Counted from the first letter of the stretch, positions 25,573-34,346 are shown. The stretch: DNA of 64,000 nt from a virus (IMGVR_UViG_3300032334_002567:1-64000); one strand, 5' to 3'. Program-made: numbers and translations. The notes: generated from the sequence alone by a model not told the origin.

Positions 25573-26270
25573 ATCAGTATTTAGATTATTTCGATAATTA
25601 CGTTTGCAAGGGTTTAATGCCCATAGCAATTCATAAAGGCACAAAAGTGCCTGTAGCACAAAAATGGAATATTGGCTGGAGTGCAAGGAAATGGCGTCAT
25701 TTTTTTTATGATGAAGAACATGAATTAGGTTTATTATGGAATGGAAATATAGTAGACGTAGAAGCGGACGATGAAACTTCAAATGCTTTTTTAAATAAAT
25801 TAATAGGAAACATAGACAGACCAATATACAAAAGTCATAGATCACACCACAATCTATTCATTACACCTAATCCAAAACTTACTAAGGTAAATCTATATGG
25901 TTCAAGAGGAGAAAAGATAGAAATATTTGGCAAAAAAACATTTACAATGGCCCCGCCTTCTAACCATATAAAAGAAGGTATAAAGTATGAATTTATAAAT
26001 GATTTTTGGCCTCCACCAAAGTTCCCAAATGCACTTAAAAGTTTATATTTTCAACAAAAGAAAATTAAACTATTAAACAAGGAAAAGAAAGAAAGTACTT
26101 GCACTGACTGTGGTGTTGGCTATTGCCTACACAAAAAAAGACTTACTTTAGAAGTCCGATCTTTTATTTCATTGGGGCTAGGATGGAAATGTATCAAGTG
26201 CAGAAAAAACTATGATATAGATATAAAAGAAGAATGCAGGAAGTTAAGAAAAACTATTGAAAAAATTTAA
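25569..26270 (+). CDS. PrimPol-like (archaeo-eukaryotic primase superfamily) protein with zinc fingers
   Basis: 233 aa. The N-terminal ~160 residues match the bifunctional primase-polymerase domain: PIAIHKGTKVPV near 18-29, the metal-binding D63-V-E65 in IVDVEADD, a SHHNLF histidine element near 92-97, and MAPPSNH..G..YEF toward the end. The C-terminus adds a cysteine cluster (CTDC..GYC and CIKC) that probably binds zinc. It could prime replication or act in repair. It lacks the usual fused helicase. The window also has a TOPRIM primase, so the two may serve different steps. Confidence 0.65.
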   Translation: MNQYLDYFDNYVCKGLMPIAIHKGTKVPVAQKWNIGWSARKWRHFFYDEEHELGLLWNGNIVDVEADDETSNAFLNKLIGNIDRPIYKSHRSHHNLFITPNPKLTKVNLYGSRGEKIEIFGKKTFTMAPPSNHIKEGIKYEFINDFWPPPKFPNALKSLYFQQKKIKLLNKEKKESTCTDCGVGYCLHKKRLTLEVRSFISLGLGWKCIKCRKNYDIDIKEECRKLRKTIEKI

Positions 26271-26852
26271 TGCTTGTTCAATATCTTCATTATCAACGTA
26301 GTGACCACCCTCATTCTTTTCAAGAAAACTGACTATGAAAGAGTTTTCTATTAAAAATTCTTTCATGGGAATGAATCGCTCATCCCAACTAAAGCATTCA
26401 TCATCACTACAGTGGATAACAAGAACAGGTGTTGTGTTTGATGTAGAGAGCTTATTCATATCTAAAATAGCACCATTATGGCAAACTATGCCTTTAAATA
26501 TGTCATCTGTACTTAACAAAATTTGAAGAGCGACAACGGCACCAGCCGAAAAACCTGATATGAAAAGATTTGATTCATGTAAATCATAAACTTCCCTCAG
26601 CTTATTTATCATGTTTTTAAGACGTGGGATTGTGTCCCTAAGACCTAAAACTGCTTCTTCTTGATCTCCAGTACCATTTGGTATCGGATACCATTCAGAA
26701 TATGGTTCTACAGATATCAACCTGTAATGGTCACTCTTTTGATTGTTTTTATATGCCACCAATAAATCATAGACTGAGTTGCCTCTGCCAGAGAGAAGCA
26801 ATATTGTGCCTTTATAATCTTTGCTAGGCTCTTCTGTTAAAACGTGATACAT
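26244..26852 (-). CDS. Alpha/beta hydrolase (carboxylesterase/phospholipase-like)
   Basis: 202 aa with a GGGGGA ribosome binding site inside the preceding gene. The catalytic triad is visible: S102 in GFSAGA, D150 (or D151) in HCSDDE, and H184 in EGGHYV. This fits the Abhydrolase_2 esterase group. It is the third gene of a late operon behind an amidoligase, overlapping it by 29 bp. It may cleave an ester or amide linked to whatever the ligase builds; the substrate is unknown. No signal peptide, so it acts in the cytoplasm. Confidence 0.8.
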   Translation of the reverse strand: MYHVLTEEPSKDYKGTILLLSGRGNSVYDLLVAYKNNQKSDHYRLISVEPYSEWYPIPNGTGDQEEAVLGLRDTIPRLKNMINKLREVYDLHESNLFISGFSAGAVVALQILLSTDDIFKGIVCHNGAILDMNKLSTSNTTPVLVIHCSDDECFSWDERFIPMKEFLIENSFIVSFLEKNEGGHYVDNEDIEQALNFFNSFS

Positions 26853-27771
26853 TGTTTATCCCCCAAGCTGAGTAAGGGTCGGGTAGATATCTTTTTGAGC
26901 TTAACTTTTCAATAGAGTTTATTATTTCGTTTGGCAAATAATGACTAATAAAAGTCATAAACTTTTTGGCTAAGTCTATATCACATGAGTTTATACATTT
27001 CTTAAGCAGTTCTACATCATAACCAAAGCAGCAATAAGCCTTGCTTGGGTCCTCATCATCTAAAAATGAATCATCAACAGACCAAAATTTGTTATGAAGT
27101 TCATCTTGAACAAAATTCAAAACAAAATCACTCAAATCATATATCAAACCCATGTACTCCGGCGAAGCAAACCAAAAATTACCTAAAGACCTATATTCAA
27201 GCCCATAGTCCGTAACTCTGTGAGAACCAGCTTGTCCATAGACTTTTTTTCTTTTTTTTGTCATAGGGTCAACGTCTAAAAAGACTGCTGGGACGCCTAT
27301 AAATAAATCCATCATTCGAACTGTATTAAATATACTGAGTGGTTCACGTAAGAAACTGGCTCCTAGGTGAATATGACCACCAGCAGTTCTAAAAGGAGTT
27401 TTAGAAATAACTTCTTCTGGGGGTAGTATACATTGCAAACTATAGACATCCCATTCCGGGTTGCAGCCTGCTATCCTTGCCTCTTCATGCCTTAATTCTC
27501 TATCCGGATAGTCTTCGGCACAGCTTATATCAAACTTAATGGGATGAATAATTTCTGCTAAACGGGTTAATGATCTTTTGGTGTTTTCTATAAACTCTTG
27601 TTTGCTTTTGCCAGGCTTTATGGCTATTTCAGCAAGAACATTATCGTAATAAATAAAATTACCTTTAAAAGGAATTGCAGAGGTTTTTTTTGGCAATATT
27701 CCAATTGCACTTTTAGGGCAACTGTTGTTTGTTAGTATAAACTCTGGGTCGCTTCCAAATGTAAAACTCAT
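26824..27771 (-). CDS. phiEco32-type COOH.NH2 amidoligase
   Basis: 315 aa with the clear signature of the phage amidoligase family (glutamine-synthetase-like fold): GSDPEF at 6-11, GGHIHLG at 131-137, and YGQAGSHR...YGLEYRSLGNFWF at 178-201. These enzymes use ATP to join a carboxylate to an amine; family members were predicted to modify peptides or small metabolites, but the phage substrate is not known. It is co-directional with an unknown 259-aa gene 9 bp upstream and an overlapping hydrolase downstream. A class II glutamine amidotransferase, a common functional partner, lies at 45769. Confidence 0.85.
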   Translation of the reverse strand: MSFTFGSDPEFILTNNSCPKSAIGILPKKTSAIPFKGNFIYYDNVLAEIAIKPGKSKQEFIENTKRSLTRLAEIIHPIKFDISCAEDYPDRELRHEEARIAGCNPEWDVYSLQCILPPEEVISKTPFRTAGGHIHLGASFLREPLSIFNTVRMMDLFIGVPAVFLDVDPMTKKRKKVYGQAGSHRVTDYGLEYRSLGNFWFASPEYMGLIYDLSDFVLNFVQDELHNKFWSVDDSFLDDEDPSKAYCCFGYDVELLKKCINSCDIDLAKKFMTFISHYLPNEIINSIEKLSSKRYLPDPYSAWGINNVSRFNRRA

Positions 27772-27780
27772 TCATTCACC

Positions 27781-28560
27781 TCATTTAAATTCATGCCAAG
27801 ATGGGACCGCAACAGGACTGCCTTGTGATTTGAGATTTATGTCTCCAGCAAATCCCATGATACCCAAGCGATTGTGTACGGTGTCCATCACCATATTGCT
27901 TGGGTAATTTTCTTTTATTCTTTTAGAGAATATCTTTTTATCGCCTAGTCTCAAGATTTTATCTAGAGCTTGTTGCGTATCTTGCAGCCATCTTTTATCA
28001 AATTTTTGATAAGGCTTGATTACACCTAGTTTTATACCTTCTATAGTAGAATAAAAAGGACAGCCTATATTATGTGAAAGGCCTACCCTTAACAACAAAG
28101 AGTATAAAGAAAGCATAGGTGGAGCATTTAGCCACCTTTTATTTGCCTCAAATAAAAATATACCATTTTTTTCATAACCAATTGGAGGATTAGAACACTT
28201 ACGAACCTTGGTTCTCTTTATTGTCAGCCTATCCTCTATTTGATTTATAAAATCTAAACAATCTATAATTTTAGAAGAAAACTTTTTATCTTTAGGGTTT
28301 GAAAGCAGTATTCTTAGGCTTTTTAAGCAAGGTTTAGGGCTTGTATTTGGATCGTATCTAAATTTATATATCTCAAAAGACCTATTGTTGATACAAGAAT
28401 AGACAACATCATGAAGAAAGTCTTTGCACCAAACGAAATCATGACATTGCTCAAAGTCGTCAGAAACCAAAGCGTATTCTAGACCTTTAGAATAAACCTG
28501 CAGAATTTTTTGTGTTAGAGGAGTTTTTTTCCATTTAATTTTTCGTTTATAGACGCTCAT
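27781..28560 (-). CDS. Unknown protein heading the amidoligase operon
   Basis: 259 aa, basic, mixed alpha/beta, with seven or more Cys scattered through it. No recognised domain. It precedes the amidoligase by 9 bp, and a perfect T4-type late box TATAAATA lies 23 nt before its ATG. Tight linkage suggests it is the amidoligase partner, either substrate carrier or delivery protein. Confidence 0.6.
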   Translation of the reverse strand: MSVYKRKIKWKKTPLTQKILQVYSKGLEYALVSDDFEQCHDFVWCKDFLHDVVYSCINNRSFEIYKFRYDPNTSPKPCLKSLRILLSNPKDKKFSSKIIDCLDFINQIEDRLTIKRTKVRKCSNPPIGYEKNGIFLFEANKRWLNAPPMLSLYSLLLRVGLSHNIGCPFYSTIEGIKLGVIKPYQKFDKRWLQDTQQALDKILRLGDKKIFSKRIKENYPSNMVMDTVHNRLGIMGFAGDINLKSQGSPVAVPSWHEFK

Positions 28561-28583
28561 TTTTGGTCCTTCGAAAAGCCCTC

Positions 28584-28591
28584 TATTTATA
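28584..28591 (-). promoter_or_regulatory. T4-type late promoter TATAAATA
   Basis: On the minus strand the sequence is exactly TATAAATA, the T4 late consensus, 23 nt upstream of the first gene of the amidoligase operon. This predicts expression with the virion genes. Confidence 0.55.
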
Positions 28592-28635
28592 GTTTAGTTG
28601 AATCAATAATTTTAGACAAGGGCAATACATAAAAT

Positions 28636-28920
28636 ATGTACGGATTTTATAAATTCATTCAAAATAACCCTTTGGATAGAGAGATTATTGGATTATATTA
28701 TCATAATCCTCATATGAATTTATCAGAAATTTCAAAAAAAACAAATGTATCAATAGGAGAGATTTATCGAATATTACATGCAAATGAAATTAATCCTAAT
28801 AGATTAAAAAATAATCATCAAAAAGTTCACAATCTATCTAACTTAGGATGGGGGATTAGCGAAATAGCAAGCTTTACCGGCTACACTCCAAGAAATATAA
28901 GATACATACTTAAGAAATAA
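28636..28920 (+). CDS. Double helix-turn-helix protein
   Basis: 94 aa. Two HTH-like units are visible: residues ~28-50 ([21 protein letters not shown]) and ~68-92 ([21 protein letters not shown]). This is the architecture of small resolvase- or Trp-repressor-like DNA binders. It lies just upstream of the Thr-Pro fibre-like gene (2 bp gap). It may regulate late genes or modulate a host promoter. Confidence 0.65.
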   Translation: MYGFYKFIQNNPLDREIIGLYYHNPHMNLSEISKKTNVSIGEIYRILHANEINPNRLKNNHQKVHNLSNLGWGISEIASFTGYTPRNIRYILKK

Positions 28921-28922
28921 AA

Positions 28923-30686
28923 ATGACACCAATAGAATTATCTCCTACAGATACACCAACTCCAACACCAACGGATACTCCACCTACAGATACTCCTACT
29001 CCTACTCCTACTCCTACTCCAACACCAACGGATACTCCACCTACAGATACACCAACCCCAACACCAATTCCACCTACAGATACTCCTACTCCAACACCAA
29101 TTCCACCTACAGATACACCAACTCCAACACCAATTCCACCTACAGATACTCCAACTCCAACACCAATTCCACCAACAGATACTCCTACTCCAACTCCAAC
29201 GCCAATTCCACCAACAGATACTCCTACTCCAACTCCAACACCAATTCCACCAACAGATACTCCTACTCCAACACCAATCCCACCAACAGATACTCCTACT
29301 CCAACACCTACCAATACACCTACCAATACACCCACCAATACACCTACCAATACACCTACCAATACACCCACCAATACACCTACCAATACACCCACCAATA
29401 CACCTACCAATACACCTACCAATACACCTACCCCTACTCCAACTCCTGCTCCTCAATTAATTAAATCAGGAGAAATTGTTCTTCTACTTTCTGGTTCGGG
29501 TGTTACCAGTCCAGGTCAGTCTTTGGGTGGAGAACCTTCTAATACTTTTGTGTCTCAGAGACTTTTTTCAGATATATCTGCTGATCAGGCACAAGAAGGC
29601 AAGACAGACTACAGATGCATATACGTTAGCAATGCAAGTAACGAAGGAACTCTTTATGGTGCAAAAGTTTATATACTTTACAAAGAAACAAGTGACGTAA
29701 CAGTAAATTTGGGATTCGTGGCTAGAAATGAAGTTCAACAGATAATAATATCAAAAGTAAAATCCATATGCAGTGGTACTTTTAAAATAATATACACAGA
29801 CACTTATTTAGGAAATATACGACAACAAGTTACATCAGAAATAGATCTATTCACAGAAGCCGGTGAAGCAAAAAGCATTGAAGAGATATCTTCTTCTATA
29901 AAAGAAAAACTCTCAGAACTAAATGGTTTAGAAACTGTTAATTCTATTGATTCAATATCAGTAGGTGGAAGCCAAGATGTAGGCGAAGAACAAAACGTTG
30001 TAAACGAAAATAGTCAAACAAATTCGGGAAGTTCAAGTATTTCAGAATTCACTCTCAGACATTCCCCTATAACTAGTAATTCTATATCAGGAACAATATA
30101 CTTAAATAGCAACCCAATACAAACATTCGTAATGCAGGAATCCGGAACAAGCGGTGAATGTGGAATAAACTATAATTTAATCTTTACAAGTATAGGTTCT
30201 CAAGCAATAAAAGCAACTAGTGGAACAATAAATCTAACAAGTGGAAATTTGACTTTAAATTGGAACAATAGTTCTCCTGGTGTTAACTACGTACGGACTA
30301 ATTACACCTATAAAAACACTACCTTTACTTTTAATATAACTTTTCAAGGACAAGTAGGAAATCGTTTTAATGATGAATTGGCTGTTAGTGATGTTAATCT
30401 TGATTCAATAGAAAGTCCTACAATTCAAACATATAGATTGTTTTCAGGAGGACCTGTTAATACAGAAGCAGATATCATAGACGTAGAAACAACTACGCCA
30501 AATGGTGTAGAATTTTGTAGAAATACAAGTTGCTCAAGTGAAGGGTACGATAACGCTTTTTATCTAGGAGATCTACATCCTTTAGATGTAGCTCCTATTT
30601 GGATAGAAAGAATAGCACCAGCAGATTCAAACGCTATTGAAAATGATGGATTTACTTTAAAAATTGACGGCACAACTTCGAGATAG
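28923..30686 (+). CDS. Fibre-like protein with a ~165-residue Thr-Pro stalk
   Basis: 587 aa. Residues ~8-177 are a Thr-Pro stalk in three flavours: [17 protein letters not shown] and PTNT repeats. The rest (~178-587) is a beta-rich, Asn/Ser/Thr-rich domain set with few charged residues, typical of adhesins. It shares the stalk type with the LamG protein at the left edge. A tail fibre, capsid fibre or baseplate spike are all possible. No Shine-Dalgarno sequence precedes the ATG. Confidence 0.65.
   Translation: MTPIELSPTDTPTPTPTDTPPTDTPTPTPTPTPTPTDTPPTDTPTPTPIPPTDTPTPTPIPPTDTPTPTPIPPTDTPTPTPIPPTDTPTPTPTPIPPTDTPTPTPTPIPPTDTPTPTPIPPTDTPTPTPTNTPTNTPTNTPTNTPTNTPTNTPTNTPTNTPTNTPTNTPTPTPTPAPQLIKSGEIVLLLSGSGVTSPGQSLGGEPSNTFVSQRLFSDISADQAQEGKTDYRCIYVSNASNEGTLYGAKVYILYKETSDVTVNLGFVARNEVQQIIISKVKSICSGTFKIIYTDTYLGNIRQQVTSEIDLFTEAGEAKSIEEISSSIKEKLSELNGLETVNSIDSISVGGSQDVGEEQNVVNENSQTNSGSSSISEFTLRHSPITSNSISGTIYLNSNPIQTFVMQESGTSGECGINYNLIFTSIGSQAIKATSGTINLTSGNLTLNWNNSSPGVNYVRTNYTYKNTTFTFNITFQGQVGNRFNDELAVSDVNLDSIESPTIQTYRLFSGGPVNTEADIIDVETTTPNGVEFCRNTSCSSEGYDNAFYLGDLHPLDVAPIWIERIAPADSNAIENDGFTLKIDGTTSR
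28950..29448. repeat. Low-complexity Thr-Pro coding repeats (6-, 12- and 30-bp-scale units)
   Basis: The stretch is nested: CCTACT/CCAACA hexamers, longer [11 protein letters not shown] units recurring about every 30-36 bp, and near 29305-29430 about eleven copies of a 12-bp CCTACCAATACA unit with single-base C/T variation. All unit sizes are multiples of three, so the frame is kept when copies are gained or lost. Confidence 0.9.
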
Positions 30687-30693
30687 GTGAAAA

Positions 30694-30996
30694 ATGGAAT
30701 TCTGTCCTTTGAATAATAAAAATTGTGAAAAAGAAAAAATTATAAATATAATACAACTTAAAAAAGGAAAAATAAAAGAAATAAACGTCTGTAATGATTG
30801 TGTTTGTGATTATGCAGAAAATAATTTGTTAGATGATATTGGGCCTCTAAAAAACCTAGTAGAAACAATAGAAGAAAGCCCAGAATATAAACTGAGTAAT
30901 CTAAAAAACAAAATGGCTGCTGCTATAGAAATTGAAGACTATGAAGCAGCAGCCATTATCAAGAAAAAGATTGAAGATTTGACTAAAAAATCTTGA
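30694..30996 (+). CDS. McsA-like zinc and UVR-motif protein
   Basis: 100 aa. The N-terminus has a cysteine set (C4, C10, and CNDCVC near 33-38) that probably binds zinc. Residues ~66-97 are a UVR motif (KMAAAIEIEDYEAAAIIKKKIEDL in outline), the helical hairpin of UvrB, UvrC and McsA. McsA activates an arginine kinase in Gram-positive bacteria; here no kinase is seen. It may be a protein adaptor for a protease or repair enzyme. It converges with the subtilisin gene by 14 bp. Confidence 0.72.
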   Translation: MEFCPLNNKNCEKEKIINIIQLKKGKIKEINVCNDCVCDYAENNLLDDIGPLKNLVETIEESPEYKLSNLKNKMAAAIEIEDYEAAAIIKKKIEDLTKKS

Positions 30997-31912
30997 CCCA
31001 TTCTTCCATTTTTCTGGGATCAATTATACCAAAACCTTCAAAGGCATGTTGGCCAGCAAATTGATTTGTAGATATTGTGTATTTCTTTAAAAAGTTTATA
31101 TAATCTTGAGCATTATTTAACTTTAGATCTAAACCCTTCTTCCTCTTGTAAGAAAGTAATAAACAACCTATACCAACAGCGAATGGATTAGCCATGCTGG
31201 TGCCAGAAAGTATTGCGTACCAATTTTTTGGAACCGTACTGAGTATTTTGACTCCCGGTGCTAGAAAGTCTAAATCAGGGCCTGTGCAGCTAAAACTAGC
31301 ACGATCAAAGCTCTCGTTTATGGCTCCTATTCCTATGGTTTCTGGATGGGCTGCTGGGTAAAAGATATTATGAGTCTTTCCCGCATTTCCAGCAGCACAC
31401 CAGACTACAACTCCTTTGGAAGATGCATACTTGATGGCATCGTGAAGAATTTTAGATGGATTAGGAGAACCTAAAGACATAGTTATAAAATCTACACCTT
31501 GATCCGCTGCCCAGATCACTCCATTTGAAACATCAGAAAGTTTTCCAGAACCTTTATTGTCTAAAACCTTAACAGGAACGACCTTTGTTTTTGGAGCTAC
31601 GCCTACAACACCTAGTTTGTTATTTGAGGCACATATAGTGCCCGTTACGTGGCTACCATGTCCTTGATCATCTTGAGGAGGCAACTTAGGATTAACAAAG
31701 TTTTTACCGGGAAGCAAATTATCAACTAGATCTTCATGTTCAAGATCAGCTCCTGTATCTAATACAGCTACAGTAACTCCTTCACCTTGAGTCCACTCCC
31801 AAGTTTTGGGAAGATTAAAAGCAGTTATTTCCCAACCAATTTTCTGTTCTACGTCTTGTACACTTAGAACCTCTTCTCTTTCATGAGGCAGTAGTTTTAT
31901 TCTTTTTGTCAT
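30983..31912 (-). CDS. Subtilisin-like (S8) serine protease, intracellular type
   Basis: 309 aa from ATG 31912, with GGAGGA just upstream. The complete S8 triad is present: D52 in AVLDTGADLEH, H85 in GHGSHV and S239 in SGTSMANP; the oxyanion Asn is in AAGNAG (N176). No signal peptide and only a short N-terminal extension, as in intracellular subtilisins. It may process virion or host proteins in the cytoplasm. It is translationally coupled to the membrane protein upstream (ATATGA overlap). Confidence 0.9.
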   Translation of the reverse strand: MTKRIKLLPHEREEVLSVQDVEQKIGWEITAFNLPKTWEWTQGEGVTVAVLDTGADLEHEDLVDNLLPGKNFVNPKLPPQDDQGHGSHVTGTICASNNKLGVVGVAPKTKVVPVKVLDNKGSGKLSDVSNGVIWAADQGVDFITMSLGSPNPSKILHDAIKYASSKGVVVWCAAGNAGKTHNIFYPAAHPETIGIGAINESFDRASFSCTGPDLDFLAPGVKILSTVPKNWYAILSGTSMANPFAVGIGCLLLSYKRKKGLDLKLNNAQDYINFLKKYTISTNQFAGQHAFEGFGIIDPRKMEEWVKIF

Positions 31913-32319
31913 ATTCCTCCTTGATTTGCAGTCACTCTCCAAGATCCATCACGATATTTAGAAACTATAAATTCAATTAATTGGCTCACTATAACACCTA
32001 CAATTATTTGTTTTACTACTGGTGTCAATGGTATCAGCCAAGCCGGAAAACTATTAGTAGCTACATAGTCAAAAATTTTAGAGATAACCAGTAGTACTAC
32101 GGCTTTCTTATCAGATCCTTTAGGTATGTTTTCTTGTACAAATAAAATTAAGTCATCTAAAGCACAGATTAAAAACTTAGTACACTCAGCAATTTGAGTT
32201 TGGTGGATCGTAAACCAAGATTTTTTTGGTGGGGCAGTTTCATCCCATTTTGTCTTCAAGTCTTCTAGATAAAAATCAAGCTTGAGCAAGACATCTTTAT
32301 CAATGTTTTCTACATTCAT
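31909..32319 (-). CDS. Membrane-associated hypothetical protein
   Basis: 136 aa from ATG 32319, spaced 5 nt from AGGAGG; a GTG two codons upstream is also in frame. The N-terminal half is charged and helical, and the C-terminal half has hydrophobic segments around residues 68-85 and 92-118. It could be a membrane anchor, a holin-like protein or a partner of the coupled subtilisin. No family is recognised. Confidence 0.6.
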   Translation of the reverse strand: MNVENIDKDVLLKLDFYLEDLKTKWDETAPPKKSWFTIHQTQIAECTKFLICALDDLILFVQENIPKGSDKKAVVLLVISKIFDYVATNSFPAWLIPLTPVVKQIIVGVIVSQLIEFIVSKYRDGSWRVTANQGGI

Positions 32320-32363
32320 AGACACCTCCTTTTGTCTATTGTATATATGAAAATTAAAGCCAA

Positions 32364-32660
32364 TTATTCAGGCAAGCCAGTTTTTAAAAGTTTTTGTCTT
32401 TCTTTTGGAACTAATCGCTCATCAGCTTGATTAACTTTTGCAACATTATTTTTTATTCTTTCTGTCCAAGCTGAGACTTTTTCAAATGGTATATCTAATA
32501 AATCTGCAACTCCTTTAGAGTCATTTAGCAAAGAGAGAAAATCATCCCAAAATTCACTCCTAATGCCTATTCCGTTCCTAATTGCCGACATAGCAGAATC
32601 TTCAGAATTGTTTTCATCATCTTGTCTTACTTTTTCCCATAGTTTCTGAAAAGATTTCAT
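32364..32660 (-). CDS. Small protein with weak capsid-targeting-type N-terminus
   Basis: 98 aa. MKSFQKLWEKVRQ resembles the targeting peptide but lacks a clear (I/L)xE cleavage site, so the assignment is weaker than for others. The rest is helical with WDDFLSLLNDSKGVADLLDIPFEKVSAW, HTH-like in spacing. Function is unknown. Confidence 0.5.
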   Translation of the reverse strand: MKSFQKLWEKVRQDDENNSEDSAMSAIRNGIGIRSEFWDDFLSLLNDSKGVADLLDIPFEKVSAWTERIKNNVAKVNQADERLVPKERQKLLKTGLPE

Positions 32661-32711
32661 TAAATCGCCTTTATTAATTTGAACTTTATTACCTTATTTA
32701 TACTTTATGTG

Positions 32712-32719
32712 CATAAATA
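32712..32719 (+). promoter_or_regulatory. Late-promoter-like box CATAAATA, 5 nt before the ATG
   Basis: CATAAATA ends 5 nt before the ATG at 32725, which would put the predicted transcription start at or next to the start codon. It is assigned by motif and spacing only. Confidence 0.45.
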
Positions 32720-32724
32720 AATAT

Positions 32725-33600
32725 ATGAATTTTAAAGAGTGGCTAACAATTTTAGAAGCAACAGATTTGGAAACAGCTCCTAGTGAAGCCATCCATATTC
32801 ATAAGACCCATGATGGAGATGGAGGAACCCAATACGTAGCCACCTTTCAAATAAACAAAGGATCAGAAAGAGTAGGGTTTAAAGTAGCTGCAGAATTATT
32901 AGAAGATGAAAAAATTAGAAAAAGAGACCAAAATGGAAAAATCTATTCCATTCCTTTGAAAGGGGTTCTTTCTATAGTTTTTGGCCCCGACAAAGGATAT
33001 GGAGATCCTTCTTATGACGTTTCTAATATTTGGGGGTCTAACGCAAAATATATCTATACAAATGTAATGGTGGCAGTAAATAAAATTATTGATAGTGTGA
33101 CAGAAACTGATGTGGATGGCCTTGTTTTTACAGCCTATGATCAACGAACAGAACCAATATATCATAGGATATATTTAACGCAATTAAAACCAAGGGGCTT
33201 TATAAAAGTAGCTGACGATATGTATGCTAAGAAGGAAGTACTAGAGGCTGGGTTAAAAAAATTCCCTCCGGATGTTCAAGAATTTATAAAAAATGATGTA
33301 GAGTCCGCAGAGAGAAAGACTGTAAACAGATTAGATGCCGTGAGAAGAGAAAAAATAGAATCCAGACAAAAAACAGTACAAGCAGAAAATTTAAAAAGAT
33401 TAATTGGAAAAATAGTTTTATATAAAAATAATCCTAAGTTTGAGGGCACTGTATCTTCTGGATTGCTTTGGTCTGTGGATATGTCGCAGCACTATGCTTT
33501 AATAAAAAATAAAAAATTACCTGCGGGGCGTGAAGAAGATGCTTCATCGTGGTATGGTTCCATACAGGTTCCGGTAATGGATGTTATTGGATTAAGCTAA
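32725..33600 (+). CDS. Probable internal capsid protein (292 aa scale) with targeting N-terminus
   Basis: 291 aa from ATG 32725, preferred over the ATG at 32707 because MNFKEWLTILE-A then matches the shared N-terminus with an I-L-E cleavage site. The body has an alpha/beta domain to ~residue 180 (YIYTNVMVAVNKIIDS...DGLVFTAYDQ), resembling GNAT-like or toxin-like small enzymes without clear catalytic residues. A charged helix (~190-235) and a small beta domain at the end (GKIVLYKNNPKFEGTVSSGL) follow. Function is unknown. It converges with the degenerate methylase by 4 bp. Confidence 0.6.
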   Translation: MNFKEWLTILEATDLETAPSEAIHIHKTHDGDGGTQYVATFQINKGSERVGFKVAAELLEDEKIRKRDQNGKIYSIPLKGVLSIVFGPDKGYGDPSYDVSNIWGSNAKYIYTNVMVAVNKIIDSVTETDVDGLVFTAYDQRTEPIYHRIYLTQLKPRGFIKVADDMYAKKEVLEAGLKKFPPDVQEFIKNDVESAERKTVNRLDAVRREKIESRQKTVQAENLKRLIGKIVLYKNNPKFEGTVSSGLLWSVDMSQHYALIKNKKLPAGREEDASSWYGSIQVPVMDVIGLS

Positions 33601-34346
33601 AAATTTTTCCAAATAACTTCTACTTTTTTTGTTTTACTCTTTATCTTTGATTTGCAAAAGTTCCAATTTTTATAAAGTCTGCTATAGAGGGGGGAAGTAG
33701 CTCCACTTATCACAACTTTGCCTCTAAAAGAATTTAGCAAATGTGACAATTGAATATGAGCATCTGTCGTTATTTCGGAACTATAAACGGTTTTACTCTT
33801 TTTATTTTCATAAAGATAAGGAGGACAACAATACAGCAGACTATCTGCAGAATTGAAAGTTGTAATTATTTCTAAAGGCTTATTGTTAAAGATAAAAACT
33901 TCTTGAAGACGGTCAGAAGTATCTTTCAAATCTTTTATAGATTCTTTCCAATCATCTGTACTAGATTTTGCAAATGTTTTTTTCAACTCTCCTCTACTCA
34001 TTTTTCTTAAAACATACTCATTCACAGCACCATCTAAATAGTCATCATTTGATTGCTTTTTTTGAAGCTTTAAAAAAGTATCTTCACAATACTTAAAACG
34101 AGTAAGCTTTTTAGTCATTTCCTTAGGCTCATCTCTTAGAGCTCTATAAACATCAATTAAAGAAGCATCGACGTAATTTAAAACTTCTAAGTAAGACTTA
34201 TTTTTTACGAAAAGAACATTGGGTTCAACACAATACGGCTCTACATAAACCAATTCACAATAGTTTTCTGGAAATTGTGATGCTATCCATTTAGCTAGTG
34301 ATCTTTTGCTGTTACCTGATTTTGAAATAGTCTTAAGCGTTTTCAT
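33597..34346 (-). CDS. Degenerate D12-class methyltransferase paralogue (motif IV DPPY changed to CPPY)
   Basis: 249 aa from ATG 34346; the upstream frame overlaps a zinc-ribbon gene. The overall layout follows Dam-type enzymes: GNSKRSLAKWIASQFP at the N-terminus, VEPY...NVLF in place of the glycine motif, and LLYCCPPYLY in place of the catalytic (N/D)PPY. The acidic residue is Cys (TGT), and the N-terminal GGK is GNSK. It is probably catalytically dead, acting as a DNA-binding or inhibitor version, or has altered chemistry. Related to the intact enzyme at 9142. Confidence 0.7.
   Translation of the reverse strand: MKTLKTISKSGNSKRSLAKWIASQFPENYCELVYVEPYCVEPNVLFVKNKSYLEVLNYVDASLIDVYRALRDEPKEMTKKLTRFKYCEDTFLKLQKKQSNDDYLDGAVNEYVLRKMSRGELKKTFAKSSTDDWKESIKDLKDTSDRLQEVFIFNNKPLEIITTFNSADSLLYCCPPYLYENKKSKTVYSSEITTDAHIQLSHLLNSFRGKVVISGATSPLYSRLYKNWNFCKSKIKSKTKKVEVIWKNF

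Noticed and set aside
28910-29456. Long minus-strand frames reading VGVLVG or CIGRCW repeats
   Set aside because: They are the reverse reading of the Thr-Pro coding repeats and have no start context; the plus-strand gene explains the region.
28923-30686. Diversity-generating retroelement target
   Set aside because: The repeats are simple low-complexity coding units, and no reverse transcriptase or template-repeat pair is visible.
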